This document shows positions 41,960 through 50,089 of a DNA stretch of 64,000 nucleotides, piece after piece. A program made the position numbers and the translations under genes. The stretch spans positions 7,331-71,330 of the forward strand of contig DASUAO010000006.1 in the NCBI GenBank assembly GCA_035763745.1, written 5' to 3'. The DNA is from DASUAO01 sp035763745. GTDB lineage: Bacteria > Actinomycetota > Acidimicrobiia > IMCC26256 > PALSA-555. The notes beneath the pieces were generated by a model. The model was not told the DNA's origin, did not search any database, and worked only from the letters and a program-made list of their open reading frames with translations. Position 1 is the first letter of the stretch. Each line of letters begins with the position of its first letter.

Positions 41960-43189
41960 ATGCCCATCCGTCGAGTCGCGATGCTCAGCGTCCACACCTC
42001 CCCGCTGGCCCAGCCCGGCTCGGGTGACGGCGGTGGCATGAACGTGTACGTGCGCTCGCTGGCCTCGGCGCTGGCCCGAGCGGGCGTCGAGTGCGACGTG
42101 CTCACCCGCCTGGATCACCCACGGCGGGCGCCGATCGCCGAGCTCGAGCCCGGCGTCCGGGTCGTGCACCTCGAGGCCGGGCCCGCGGCGCCGCTGGCCA
42201 AGGCCGACCTCTTCCCGCTGCTGGACGATCTCGTGGGGGCGGCACGGGCCCACCTCTGCGCCCCGGAGCGCGCCGTCGACGCCCTCCACGCCCACTACTG
42301 GCTCTCGGGTGCGGTGGGGCACCGGCTCAAGCACGAGCTCGAGCTCCCGCTGGTGTCCACCTTCCACACCCTCGCCCACACCAAGGCGGCGGCGGGCATC
42401 GTCGACGACGGTCCCGAGCGAGCCCGATCCGAGGCCGAGACCGTGGCGTGCACCGACCGCCTGATCGCCTCGACCCCCGACGAGCGACGGGATCTCGTCA
42501 CCGCGTACGGCGCCGACCCGGAGCGCATCGAGGTGATCCCGCCCGGCGTCGACCACGCGATGTTCTACCCGGGCGATGCTGCGGCCGCCCGCAGGCACCT
42601 CCGCCTGCCCCTCGACCGACCGGTCCTGCTCTTCGTCGGTCGGATCCAACCGCTGAAGGGCGTCGACCTGGCGATCCGCGCGCTGGCCTCGCTCACCGAC
42701 GACACCGCGCTCCTCGTCATCGTCGGTGGACCGAGCGGGGTCGCCGGCGACGCCGAGGTCGCGCGCCTTCGCGGCCTTGCCAGTGACCTTCACGTCGAGT
42801 CGCGCGTCCGCTGGGAGCCGCCCCAGCCCCACGGTGCGCTCGCCGACTGGTATCGCGCCGCCGACGTGTGCCTCGTGCCGTCGCGCACCGAGTCGTTCGG
42901 GTTGGTCGCGCTCGAGGCGGCCGCATGCGGAACCCCGGTGGTGGCCGCCAACGTCGGCGGCCTCCGCTCGCTCGTGGAGCACCTCCACACGGGCTTCCTG
43001 GTCGACGGACGGACCGGCCACGACTTCGCGGCCCCGGTGGAAGCGCTCCTCGCAGATCCCCGGCTCGCCGCGGACATGGCGTTCGCCGCGGCGGCCGCGT
43101 CGGGTCGATACACCTGGAGCATGACCGCCGCCCGACTGCGGCGTCTCTACGCCGACGTGGGCGCGCGCGAGCTCGTCCGCTGCACCTGA
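41960..43189 (+). CDS. mshA: D-inositol-3-phosphate glycosyltransferase (mycothiol synthesis)
   Basis: 409 residues, GT4 (GT-B fold). The N-terminal SVHTSPLAQPGSGDGGGMNV loop is the MshA hallmark. Also present: VIPPGVDHAMFYPG, LLFVGRIQPLKG for UDP-GlcNAc binding, and the E(x)7E motif around RTESFGLVALEAAACGTP. Starts mycothiol synthesis by joining GlcNAc to inositol-3-phosphate. The following YbjN gene is also next to mshA in mycobacteria, supporting the call. Confidence 0.93.
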   Translation: MPIRRVAMLSVHTSPLAQPGSGDGGGMNVYVRSLASALARAGVECDVLTRLDHPRRAPIAELEPGVRVVHLEAGPAAPLAKADLFPLLDDLVGAARAHLCAPERAVDALHAHYWLSGAVGHRLKHELELPLVSTFHTLAHTKAAAGIVDDGPERARSEAETVACTDRLIASTPDERRDLVTAYGADPERIEVIPPGVDHAMFYPGDAAAARRHLRLPLDRPVLLFVGRIQPLKGVDLAIRALASLTDDTALLVIVGGPSGVAGDAEVARLRGLASDLHVESRVRWEPPQPHGALADWYRAADVCLVPSRTESFGLVALEAAACGTPVVAANVGGLRSLVEHLHTGFLVDGRTGHDFAAPVEALLADPRLAADMAFAAAAASGRYTWSMTAARLRRLYADVGARELVRCT

Positions 43190-43202
43190 CGCGGGCCACG
43201 GC

Positions 43203-43730
43203 ATGTCGGGGGCGACCGAACCCGCCCACACCGACGACGCCGGCCCGGACGCCGGGCTCGGCGCCCGGGTGCGCGCGGCGCACGAGCTGATCTCGACGCA
43301 CCTCGAGCAGGTGGTCGCGGCCGAGCCGTGGGTGCAGACCGTCGAGTTCGATCCCGAGCTCACCCGGTGGTACGTGCGCTTCGGCTGCGACGCCCGCGAC
43401 GCGACCACGATCTACTTCGATCTCCACCAGCGCACGCTGCGTTACGAGGTGTACTTCCTCCCCGATCCGCCGGCGCGCCGACTCGACCTGTACCGGTACC
43501 TGCTCGCGCACAACCACGCGATGTACGGCGCGAGGTTCTCGATCGGACCCGACGGCGACGTGTACCTCGTCGGAAGGGTCGCGCTCGAGCACCTCACCGT
43601 CGCGGAGCTCGATCGCATCATCGGGGTGCTCTACGAAGCAGTGGACCGGTGCTTCCCGACCGCGGTCTCCATCGCGTTCGGACGCCGTCCGACACCGACC
43701 GCCGGCGACGGTGACGCGGGATCCGTCTGA
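43203..43730 (+). CDS. YbjN-domain protein
   Basis: 175 residues. YbjN fold (type III secretion chaperone-like): RWYVRFGCDARDATTIYFDL and LYRYLLAHNHAMYGARFSI are typical. Function unknown; in mycobacteria the homologue also follows mshA. 13 bp after mshA, so probably co-transcribed. After it, 257 bp (43731-43987) contain no convincing gene, only the proC promoter. Confidence 0.88.
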   Translation: MSGATEPAHTDDAGPDAGLGARVRAAHELISTHLEQVVAAEPWVQTVEFDPELTRWYVRFGCDARDATTIYFDLHQRTLRYEVYFLPDPPARRLDLYRYLLAHNHAMYGARFSIGPDGDVYLVGRVALEHLTVAELDRIIGVLYEAVDRCFPTAVSIAFGRRPTPTAGDGDAGSV

Positions 43731-43975
43731 GGAAGGCCTTGTTCGTGCGTCCGACGCGCGCGACGATGCGCGTCCGGCGCCGACGGGCACCGGACCGGTC
43801 GGCCTCGGTCGATCGGGGCAGCGGGCCCGAGGTGCAGGACGGCCATCCCGTTCGGGGAAGTGCGGGATGCGTCGGAGCGTTCCTCGGGCTCGTTCGCGTC
43901 GGCTCTTCGTTCGCGCCGGTTCCGGGCACCCGAGCACGAGACGCGGTCCGTCTCGCCGGTCGGTCGGGGCACGGT

Positions 43976-43981
43976 TAGCCT
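43976..43981 (+). promoter_or_regulatory. -10 element of the proC leaderless promoter
   Basis: TAGCCT, 6 nt before ATG 43988. Confidence 0.65.
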
Positions 43982-43987
43982 CCGGAG

Positions 43988-44788
43988 ATGCCCACGCTCG
44001 CGCTGCTCGGCGGCGGTCGCATGGGGGAGTCCCTGCTCGGTGGCTTGCTCGATGCCGGTTGGGAGCCGGAGCACCTCGCGGTGGCAGAGGTGGACGCGGA
44101 ACGGCGACGCGTGCTCGAGGAGCGGTTCCCGGGAGTGCGGGTCGCGCCGAGTCCCGCGTGGGCGGTTGCCGATGTCGACGTCGTGGTGCTCGCGGTCAAG
44201 CCCGCCGTCGCGGTCGAGGCGCTCGAACAGTGCCTCCCCAGCCTGGGCGCGGACACGCTCGTGATCTCGATCGCCGCAGGGGTCCGGCTGGCGACCCTCG
44301 ACGTCGCGGTACCCGGCCGGCCGGTGGTCCGGGCCATGCCCAACACCCCCGCGCTCGTGCGCCGGGCAGCGACGGCCATCTCGCCCGGCGAGCACGCCTC
44401 CGACGTGCATCTCGCCGAGGCCGAGCGCGTGCTCGGTGCTGTCGGGATCGTCGTGCGCGTGCCCGAGGCCCAGCTGGACGCGGTGACCGCGCTCTCGGGC
44501 TCGGGCCCGGCCTACGTCTTCCTGGTGGCGGAGGCACTCATCGATGCGGGCGTGCTCGCGGGCCTTCCCCGTCCGGTCGCCGACCAGCTGACGAGGGAGA
44601 CGCTGCTCGGCGCCGCGATGCTGCTGGCCGAGGGCGAGTCGCCCGAGGCGCTGCGGGCCGCCGTCACGTCGCCCGGTGGCACGACTGCCGCGGGGCTCCA
44701 CGTGCTCGAGTCACGGGGGACACGAGCGGCCCTCCTCGACGCGGTCCGGGCGGCTGCCGCCCGGTCGATCGAGCTGGGCGACGCGTGA
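43988..44788 (+). CDS. proC: Pyrroline-5-carboxylate reductase
   Basis: 266 residues. Last step of proline synthesis. N-terminal LALLGGGRMGESLLGGLL NADP-binding fold, VVRAMPNTPALVRRAATAI, and the C-terminal ALSGSGPAYVFLVAEALIDAGV and TSPGGTTAAGLHVLE motifs. Complete. Overlaps the next gene by GTGA. The order proC-(x)-excisionase-like HTH is also seen in mycobacteria. Confidence 0.95.
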   Translation: MPTLALLGGGRMGESLLGGLLDAGWEPEHLAVAEVDAERRRVLEERFPGVRVAPSPAWAVADVDVVVLAVKPAVAVEALEQCLPSLGADTLVISIAAGVRLATLDVAVPGRPVVRAMPNTPALVRRAATAISPGEHASDVHLAEAERVLGAVGIVVRVPEAQLDAVTALSGSGPAYVFLVAEALIDAGVLAGLPRPVADQLTRETLLGAAMLLAEGESPEALRAAVTSPGGTTAAGLHVLESRGTRAALLDAVRAAAARSIELGDA

Positions 44789-45786
44789 CCCGCCGGCCGC
44801 GTCGAGGGCGGCCTCCCCGGCTCGACCCGCCGACCCCGCCGCGACGGCCGGCCGGCGCCGGACCCCGGGTGACGAGTCCGCGCCGCGCGGTGATCGGGGC
44901 TCGGCTCGCGGGGGTCCCGTCGTCGGCGGGGCGTGCCGAGCTGGGGGCGCTGGTCGCCGGCGTGGTGGCCGGGCAGCCGGAGGCGACCCTCGGTCTCGAC
45001 CTCGGCGGTCCCGACCGACCCACACGCGACGAGGTGTGGTCCGCGCTGGCTGGAGGCTGGGGCGTCGACGCCACGCCCCGGACGGTCACGATCGCCGTGG
45101 AGCGGACCCTGGCCGCAGCAGGGGTCGTGGCCGACTGCCTCGCCGACGTCTGCCGCACCGGTGGGTCGGTCGCGCTCGCCACCGGCCGGCCGGCGTCGAT
45201 GCTCGGGTGCTACCAGGAGCTGGCCCACCTCCTGACCGCCGCCGGAGCCACCGTCCTGCGCTCGAACGCCCCCGCCCACGGCAGCGCGGCCGGAGCGGAG
45301 CGCTCGCCATGGTCGATCTGGTGGGTCGGCGGCGTCGCGGTGGCGACGGACGGCCGTGCCCTCCGAGCCGACGACGGCGCCCTGCGCACCGACCACCGGA
45401 GCGCGCTCGCCGGCGACTGGCTGTTCGGGGTGGGTCGACCGGATCTCGTGATCGCCGACCGCGGGTTCGCGGCCGCCGCGGTGGCGGCGGGCCACCGGAC
45501 GGTCGCCCCGGCCGACGTCGATGCCGTCGCCCTGGAGGTCGTGGCCCGCCGGGGCGCCCCGGTGACGATCGTCCCCCTGGACTGCGGGCGTCCGCCGGAG
45601 GCCTACGCCCCGCTCGTCGCGCTGCTCATGGCTCGCGTGGCCGGACTCGAGGCCGGCCCCGGCCCGGGCGGCCCGTCCGGCCCGGCCCGCCCGTCCGGCG
45701 GCGATCCCCGGACCGGACGCCCGCCACACTCGACAACTCCTCCCCCGGGGGCCTACGCTGCCCCCGAGAGCGGGGGAGAGGGGTGA
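44785..45786 (+). CDS. Conserved hypothetical protein (possible phosphatase family)
   Basis: 333 residues. A proline/arginine-rich N-terminus (about 30 residues), then an alpha/beta core including RTLAAAGVVADCLADVCRTG, ALATGRPASMLGCYQELAHL and DLVIADRGFAAAAV, and a Gly/Pro-rich C-terminal tail. It resembles a predicted actinobacterial phosphatase family, but I cannot place catalytic residues. GTG 44785 overlaps the proC stop; a GTG at 44872 would remove the basic N-terminus. Overlaps the HTH gene. Confidence 0.6.
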   Translation: MTRRPRRGRPPRLDPPTPPRRPAGAGPRVTSPRRAVIGARLAGVPSSAGRAELGALVAGVVAGQPEATLGLDLGGPDRPTRDEVWSALAGGWGVDATPRTVTIAVERTLAAAGVVADCLADVCRTGGSVALATGRPASMLGCYQELAHLLTAAGATVLRSNAPAHGSAAGAERSPWSIWWVGGVAVATDGRALRADDGALRTDHRSALAGDWLFGVGRPDLVIADRGFAAAAVAAGHRTVAPADVDAVALEVVARRGAPVTIVPLDCGRPPEAYAPLVALLMARVAGLEAGPGPGGPSGPARPSGGDPRTGRPPHSTTPPPGAYAAPESGGEG

Positions 45787-45986
45787 GCCGCGTGGCGCAG
45801 TCCTTTGCGAAGGCGCGTTTCCTGACCGTGCAGGAAGTCGCCGACATGCTGCGAGTGTCATCGATGACCGTGTACCGGTTGATCAAGGCGGGCGAGCTGG
45901 CGGCGGTGCGCGTCGGCAGGTCGTTCCGGGTCCGGGACACCGACGTCGACGAGTACCTCGCGTCCCGGTTCACCCAGGCCGGCTGA
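45783..45986 (+). CDS. Excisionase-like helix-turn-helix protein
   Basis: 67 residues. Single MerR/excisionase-type HTH: FLTVQEVADMLRVSSMTVYRLIKAGEL, followed by the wing AVRVGRSFRVRDTDVDEYL. Similar small proteins lie next to proC in mycobacteria (family knowledge). A chromosomal DNA-binding regulator and not evidence of a phage. GTG 45783 overlaps the preceding stop; GTG 45792 is a possible alternative. Confidence 0.88.
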   Translation: MSRVAQSFAKARFLTVQEVADMLRVSSMTVYRLIKAGELAAVRVGRSFRVRDTDVDEYLASRFTQAG

Positions 45987-46023
45987 GCGCGCGGCCCGTG
46001 CGGGCCGCGGCTCGTGCGACCCC

Positions 46024-46029
46024 TAGCCT
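46024..46029 (+). promoter_or_regulatory. -10 element of a leaderless promoter
   Basis: TAGCCT, 7 nt before GTG 46037. Confidence 0.65.
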
Positions 46030-46036
46030 CGATGTC

Positions 46037-46900
46037 GTGAGCCCCGCCGCGCGTCGACCCGTCGCGTTCCTCTCCGACTACGGACTCGCCGACGAGTTCG
46101 TCGGGGTGTGCAAGGGCGTCATGCTCGGCATCGCCCCCGACCTGACGATCCTCGACATCACCCACGACCTCCCGGCGCACGACGTGCGCGCGGGGGCGCT
46201 GGCGCTGGTGCGGGCGGTCCAGTACCTGCCGGAGCGATCGGTGGTGCTCGCGGTGGTCGACCCAGGCGTGGGCACCGACCGACGCATGATCGCCGTGGAG
46301 TGCGCGGGCGGCACCATGGTGGGACCCGACAACGGACTCCTCGCCCCGGCGGTGGCCATGCTCGGAGGGGCCTCGGCAGTCGTCGCGCTCGACCGGGACG
46401 AGTACCGGCTGCCCGCGCCGGGCCCCACGTTCGCGGGCCGTGACGTCATGGCACCGGCGACCGCCTATCTCGCGTCCGGGACCGAGCTCGACGAGCTCGG
46501 GACCGCCGTCGACCCGGCCGGCCTGGTCCCCGGGCTGCTGGCGCTCCCGAACGTCACCGACACCGGGGCGCTCGAGTGCGAGGTGTGGTGGGTGGACCGG
46601 TTCGGCAATGCCCAGCTCAACGTGGGTCCCGACGAGCTCGTCCAGCTCGGTGGCGCCGTCGGTGGCCTCGTCGAGGTGGTGGCCGGCGAGCGGGCCAAGT
46701 CGGCCCGGTGGGTCCACACGTTCGCCGACGCCAAGCCCGGTGAGCTGGTGGTGATGGTGGACTCCTACGGGCTCTGCGCCCTCGTCCTCGACCGCGCATC
46801 GGCGGCGGAGGAGTTCACGCTCCGCGCGGGCTCGGCGGTGACCGTGACCCTGCCCGGTCCGGCCTCCACCGCCGTCGCCGATCCAGCGCCGGGACGCTGA
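46037..46900 (+). CDS. S-adenosyl-L-methionine hydrolase (adenosine-forming; DUF62/SAM hydroxide adenosyltransferase)
   Basis: 287 residues. Motifs FLSDYGLADEFVGVCKG, ITHDLPAHDVRAGA, VVDPGVGTDRR, GPDNGLLAP and the DRFGNAQLNV region of the fluorinase/DUF62 family. Hydrolyses SAM to adenosine and methionine. The leaderless GTG 46037 is preferred to the upstream ATG 45998, which would overlap the promoter. Confidence 0.92.
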   Translation: MSPAARRPVAFLSDYGLADEFVGVCKGVMLGIAPDLTILDITHDLPAHDVRAGALALVRAVQYLPERSVVLAVVDPGVGTDRRMIAVECAGGTMVGPDNGLLAPAVAMLGGASAVVALDRDEYRLPAPGPTFAGRDVMAPATAYLASGTELDELGTAVDPAGLVPGLLALPNVTDTGALECEVWWVDRFGNAQLNVGPDELVQLGGAVGGLVEVVAGERAKSARWVHTFADAKPGELVVMVDSYGLCALVLDRASAAEEFTLRAGSAVTVTLPGPASTAVADPAPGR

Positions 46901-46909
46901 GGTCACCCG

Positions 46910-47002
46910 ATGCGGCCGGGAACCACGATCGTGATCGCCATCCTGCTGGTGCTGATCCTCAGCGCCGCCTTCGCCCAGTTCGTCCTGCGGCTCGGGTCGT
47001 AG
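46910..47002 (+). CDS. Single-helix membrane microprotein
   Basis: 30 codons plus stop. Reads MRPGTTIVIAILLVLILSAA and then FAQFVLRLGS: a short positively charged N-terminus, one clear hydrophobic helix and a basic C-terminus. Begins 9 bp after the SAM hydrolase stop, so probably co-transcribed. No family recognised; the hydrophobic run with third-position G/C fits real coding. Confidence 0.55.
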   Translation: MRPGTTIVIAILLVLILSAAFAQFVLRLGS

Positions 47003-47280
47003 TCGCGGTCGGCCCCCGGCTCGCGCGCGGTCTGGCGCATCCGGACCAACAAATCTCACTCTCCGTGGCAAAATTGCTCAAGGTTCACCAGTGCAGGGAC
47101 GATGCGGGGAATGGATCCGGCTCGCGGGTGTGGGTGAACGTGACATCGTCGGGGAAACCGGCGATGACACCGGCCTCCCAGCCCGCCCCAAGGCCCGCAC
47201 CCGCGGTCGGGTCCGCGCTTCGCCCCTCGTGCGCTCCCCCGGCCGCTGCGCCCGGGGAGGACCGATTCCACGGTCCCGGT
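47003..47280. other. Non-coding stretch with an AT-rich pocket
   Basis: 278 bp before the ligase pseudogene with no convincing gene. Bases 47047-47095 are clearly richer in A+T than the surroundings (contains CAACAAATCTC and GGCAAAATTGC). It could be the remains of the ligase promoter or 5' end. Confidence 0.5.
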
Positions 47281-48017
47281 GAGCGGATCCCGAGCCCGCA
47301 CGGCCTCTCGAACGGCAACGACGACGCGTTCGTCGTCGGGTACCTGGCAACCCTCCAGGTCGGCGCGATCGCCGTTCCCCTCAACCCGATGGCGCCGCCG
47401 CGCGAGCCGGCCCGTGACCTCGAGGCGATCGAGCCTCGTCTCGTCCTCGCCGCCGGGCCCTCCGCCGGGACGCCCAAGGCCGCCGTCCTCACCCACGGCA
47501 ACCTCGCCGCGAACATCACCCAGGTGCTCGACCACCCGGGCCTGGCGATCCGAGCCGATGACGTCGTGCTCGGCGCACTGCCGTTCCACCACATCTTCGG
47601 CCTCAACGTCGTGCTCGGCGTGACGCTCGCGGCGGGCGGTGCGGTCGTCCTCGAGGACAGCTCCGGTGCGTCGACCACTGCGGCGCTCGTCGCCACCCAC
47701 GCGCTCACCGTCGTCGCAGGGCTCCCCTCGATGTACGACCAGTGGCTCGGGAGGTGCTGCTCGCGCACCCCGACGTCGCCGACGCCGCGGCCGTGGGCGA
47801 GGAGCATCCGCGCACGGGGGAGGCGGTCGCCGCCTACGTCGTCGCCCGGACCGGCGCCACGCTCGACGTCGGCGCGCTGGGCGAGTGGTGCGCCGACGCG
47901 CTCGCCCGCTACGAGTGCCCGGCCCGCTACGAGGTGGTCGACGAGCTGCCGCGATCGTCGACCGGGAAGCTGCTGCCTCGGGAGCTGCGGCCCTCGGCGA
48001 CCACGAATCCCGTGTAG
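47281..48017 (+). pseudogene. Decayed AMP-forming acyl-CoA synthetase (ligase)
   Basis: Fragments of one adenylate-forming enzyme. Segment 1 (to about 47460): DDAFVVGYLATLQVGAIAVP and LNPMAPPRE. Segment 2 (to about 47755): GTPKAAVLTHGNLAANI, LPFHHIFGLNVVLGVTL and LPSMYDQWL. Segment 3 in another frame (47750-48017): EVLLAHPDVADAAAVGEEH and the C-terminal STGKLLPREL. The linking region before the P-loop-like TSGT is missing, and about 200-250 residues of the core, including the adenylation motifs, are deleted at about 47755 with a frameshift. Not functional. Confidence 0.85.
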
Positions 48018-48652
48018 ATCACCCCGATCCCGACCGCGAGGCTGAGGCTGAACGCCTCGTCGTGGCCCACGATCCCCTGCACGAGCCCCCCGCTCGACAG
48101 CACGAGGGTCCCCACCGCGATCAGCAGGTTGGCCACGGCCATCCGGGCCCGGTCGGCGGTTCCGCGGTCACGCGCGTAGCGGACGCCCGACCAGAGGGCA
48201 CCGACCACGATCACGGTCGCGCCCACGCCGCTGCCGATGCCGGCGAGGATCCTCGGCAGCGCCCCGAACACGTCCTTGCCCACGGGGATCTCGGTGCCAC
48301 CGACCGCACCCATCGGTACGCTCACCAGGACACCGACTGCGAGGCCGCTGAACCCGACGAGGAACCACCGCACCCGGCGCGCGGCGTCGGGCCCCGCGAG
48401 CAGGGCGACGGTGCCGAGGGCCAGCCAGGGGACGTTCAGCACGGCGCCCAGGAGGTAGAACGCCCGGAACGTCCCGCGATCCCACCCCGTCGACACGCCG
48501 ATCGCGAGCGCCGCCGAAGCGAGGGCGAACATCGCGAGGGCCACCGTCCAGGCCCAGAGATGGTCGCTCCGGCGCTGGGTGGCCCGCACGAGGGTCGATT
48601 CGGCGAACAGCGAGGCGAGTGCGGTCGCGAGGAAGGCGAGCCCGGTGACCAC
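47927..48652 (-). CDS. Multi-helix membrane protein of unknown function
   Basis: 241 residues with about seven hydrophobic segments (for example FLATALASLFAES and TVALLAGPDAARR bordering helices). Not recognised. GTG 48652 has TACGCT six bases upstream, a leaderless signal; the upstream open frame (to 48811) lies in the rex promoter and is rejected. The last 25 or so residues are antisense to the conserved C-terminus of the ligase pseudogene, so the original 3' end may have been altered by the same deletion. Confidence 0.7.
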   Translation of the reverse strand: MVTGLAFLATALASLFAESTLVRATQRRSDHLWAWTVALAMFALASAALAIGVSTGWDRGTFRAFYLLGAVLNVPWLALGTVALLAGPDAARRVRWFLVGFSGLAVGVLVSVPMGAVGGTEIPVGKDVFGALPRILAGIGSGVGATVIVVGALWSGVRYARDRGTADRARMAVANLLIAVGTLVLSSGGLVQGIVGHDEAFSLSLAVGIGVIYTGFVVAEGRSSRGSSFPVDDRGSSSTTS

Positions 48653-48658
48653 GAACCG

Positions 48659-48664
48659 AGCGTA
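48659..48664 (-). promoter_or_regulatory. -10 element of a leaderless promoter (minus strand)
   Basis: TACGCT on the minus strand, 6 nt before GTG 48652. Adjacent to the Rex box, so Rex could also affect this gene. Confidence 0.6.
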
Positions 48665-48680
48665 CGGGACCTCCGATCCC

Positions 48681-48698
48681 TTGTGAACAAATGCACGA
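48681..48698. promoter_or_regulatory. Rex operator (ROP box)
   Basis: TTGTGAACAAATGCACGA matches the consensus TTGTGAANNNNTTCACAA completely in the left arm and 5 of 7 in the right. It covers the -35 region of the rex promoter, so Rex should repress its own operon when NADH/NAD+ is low, as known in Streptomyces. Confidence 0.8.
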
Positions 48699-48705
48699 GC
48701 GGCGG

Positions 48706-48711
48706 TAGGCT
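48706..48711 (+). promoter_or_regulatory. -10 element of the rex-hem operon
   Basis: TAGGCT, 7 bp after the Rex box. Predicted transcription start is near 48718, giving a leader of about 60-95 nt. Confidence 0.6.
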
Positions 48712-48812
48712 GTTCCCGAGACCCGGATCTCGGGAGACGGGAGCGCACCGTCGACCGCCGCTGCCCAGGGAGTCCTCCCATCTCGGACGCTCGCAGGATC
48801 CCCGATGCCACC

Positions 48813-49424
48813 GTGAGTCGCCTGCCGCTCTACTCGCGGGTGCTCCTCGAGATGGCCGATCAGTCGATCGGGACGGTCTCCTCGGAGCAGCTCGCCGAGC
48901 TGGCGGGCGTGAACGCCGCCAAGGTCCGCAAGGATCTCTCCCACCTCGGCTCCTACGGCACCCGGGGCGTGGGCTACGACGTCGCCGAGCTGGTCGCCGA
49001 GATCGCCCGCGAGCTGGGCCTCACCCACGACTGGCCGGTGGCGATCGTCGGCCTCGGGAACCTCGGCCGGGCCCTGGCCAACTACCGGGGATTCGGGGCG
49101 CGGGGCTTCCGGGTCGTGGCCCTCGTCGACGCGGACCCGGCCAAGGTCGGCGAGACCGTCGGCGACCTCGCGATCGAGCCGATCGCCGCGCTCGACGAGA
49201 TCGTCGCCTCCCGGAACGTCGCGATCGGCGTGATCGCCACCCCGGCCGCGGCCGCCCAGGAGGTCTCGGACCGCCTGGTGGCCGCCGGCGTGGGGTCGAT
49301 CCTCAACTTCGCGCCCACCGTGGTGTCGGTGCCGCCAGAGGTCTCGTTGCGCAAGGTCGATCTCGCCACCGAGCTCCAGATCCTCTCCTTCTACCAGCAG
49401 CACCGCGCGGAGGCCCCGGCATGA
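48813..49424 (+). CDS. rex: Redox-sensing transcriptional repressor Rex
   Basis: 203 residues from the first canonical start (GTG). N-terminal winged helix (TVSSEQLAELAGVNAAKVRKDLSHLGSYGTRGVGY), NADH-binding fold IVGLGNLGRALANYRGFGARGF, and the swapped C-terminal helix. Codons just upstream spell RIPDATV, the conserved residues that precede VxRLPLY in other Rex proteins, so the true start is probably further upstream and non-canonical (ATC 48780 has AGGGAG seven bases before it). Senses NADH/NAD+ and governs this heme operon. Confidence 0.93.
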   Translation: MSRLPLYSRVLLEMADQSIGTVSSEQLAELAGVNAAKVRKDLSHLGSYGTRGVGYDVAELVAEIARELGLTHDWPVAIVGLGNLGRALANYRGFGARGFRVVALVDADPAKVGETVGDLAIEPIAALDEIVASRNVAIGVIATPAAAAQEVSDRLVAAGVGSILNFAPTVVSVPPEVSLRKVDLATELQILSFYQQHRAEAPA

Positions 49425-50089
49425 CCCCCGACGCGCCGACCGGCGGGCGGGCCGGTCTGGGTGGGTACCCGGTGAACCTCCTGCTCGCGGGGCGTCGGTG
49501 CGTGGTGGTCGGGGCCGGTCGGATCGCCGCGCGCAAGATCGAGGCGCTGCTCGAAGCCGGCGCCGATGTGCACGTCGTCGCGCCCGAGGTCTGCGACGAG
49601 GTCGAAGCCTGGAGTCGCGACGGTGCGCTCACCCTCACCGTCCGGGCGTTCACCGACTCCGACCTCGACGAGGCCTGGCTGGCGACGGCCGCCACGAGCA
49701 GCCCCGAGGTGAACCGAGCCGTGTTCGACGCCGGGACCGCGCGGCGGGTGTGGGTCAACGCGGCCGACGACCCCGAGCACTGCTCGTGCACCCTGATGTC
49801 GGTGGTGCGCCAGGGGGATCTGGTCGTCACCGTCGGCACGGGCGGGCGCAGTCCGGCGCTGGCGACCTACCTGAAGGACCATGTCCGCACCGAGATGGGG
49901 CCCGAGTGGGCCACCCTCCTCGAGCTGCTGTCGGAGGTCCGGGAGGCCCTCCGGTCGACCGGCGCCTCGAGCGAGGGACTCGATTGGCGAGGTGCCCTCG
50001 ACTCGGGCATGCTCGATCTCATACGCGACGGTCGCACCGCCGACGCCAAGGAGCTCCTCGAGACGTGTCTCTCGTCGTCGTCGGACTGA
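49421..50089 (+). CDS. Precorrin-2 dehydrogenase / sirohydrochlorin ferrochelatase-like protein
   Basis: 222 residues. YPVNLLLAGRRCVVVGAGRIAARKIEALLEAG is the NAD-binding N-terminus of the CysG N-terminal half/Met8p; VTVGTGGRSPALATYLKD is the family's helical motif. Oxidises precorrin-2 to sirohydrochlorin toward siroheme. ATGA overlap with rex and a 25-bp overlap with hemA. Works with the CobA domain encoded at 52265. Confidence 0.92.
   Translation: MTPDAPTGGRAGLGGYPVNLLLAGRRCVVVGAGRIAARKIEALLEAGADVHVVAPEVCDEVEAWSRDGALTLTVRAFTDSDLDEAWLATAATSSPEVNRAVFDAGTARRVWVNAADDPEHCSCTLMSVVRQGDLVVTVGTGGRSPALATYLKDHVRTEMGPEWATLLELLSEVREALRSTGASSEGLDWRGALDSGMLDLIRDGRTADAKELLETCLSSSSD

Noticed and set aside
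43731..43987. Possible small gene (79 codons) between the YbjN gene and proC
   Set aside because: Composition is shadow-like and it runs through the proC promoter; no Shine-Dalgarno or leaderless signal before it.
45640..45735. G/C-rich inverted repeats near the end of the hypothetical gene as a terminator
   Set aside because: They lie inside the coding tail (Gly/Pro-rich) and the next gene overlaps the stop, so termination there is unlikely.
45783..45986. Excisionase-like protein as a sign of a mobile element
   Set aside because: No integrase, attachment repeats or composition change nearby; similar small HTH genes sit beside proC in ordinary actinobacterial chromosomes.
48653..48811. N-terminal extension of the minus-strand membrane protein to 48811
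   Set aside because: It would cross the Rex box and the rex promoter; a leaderless signal marks GTG 48652 as the start.
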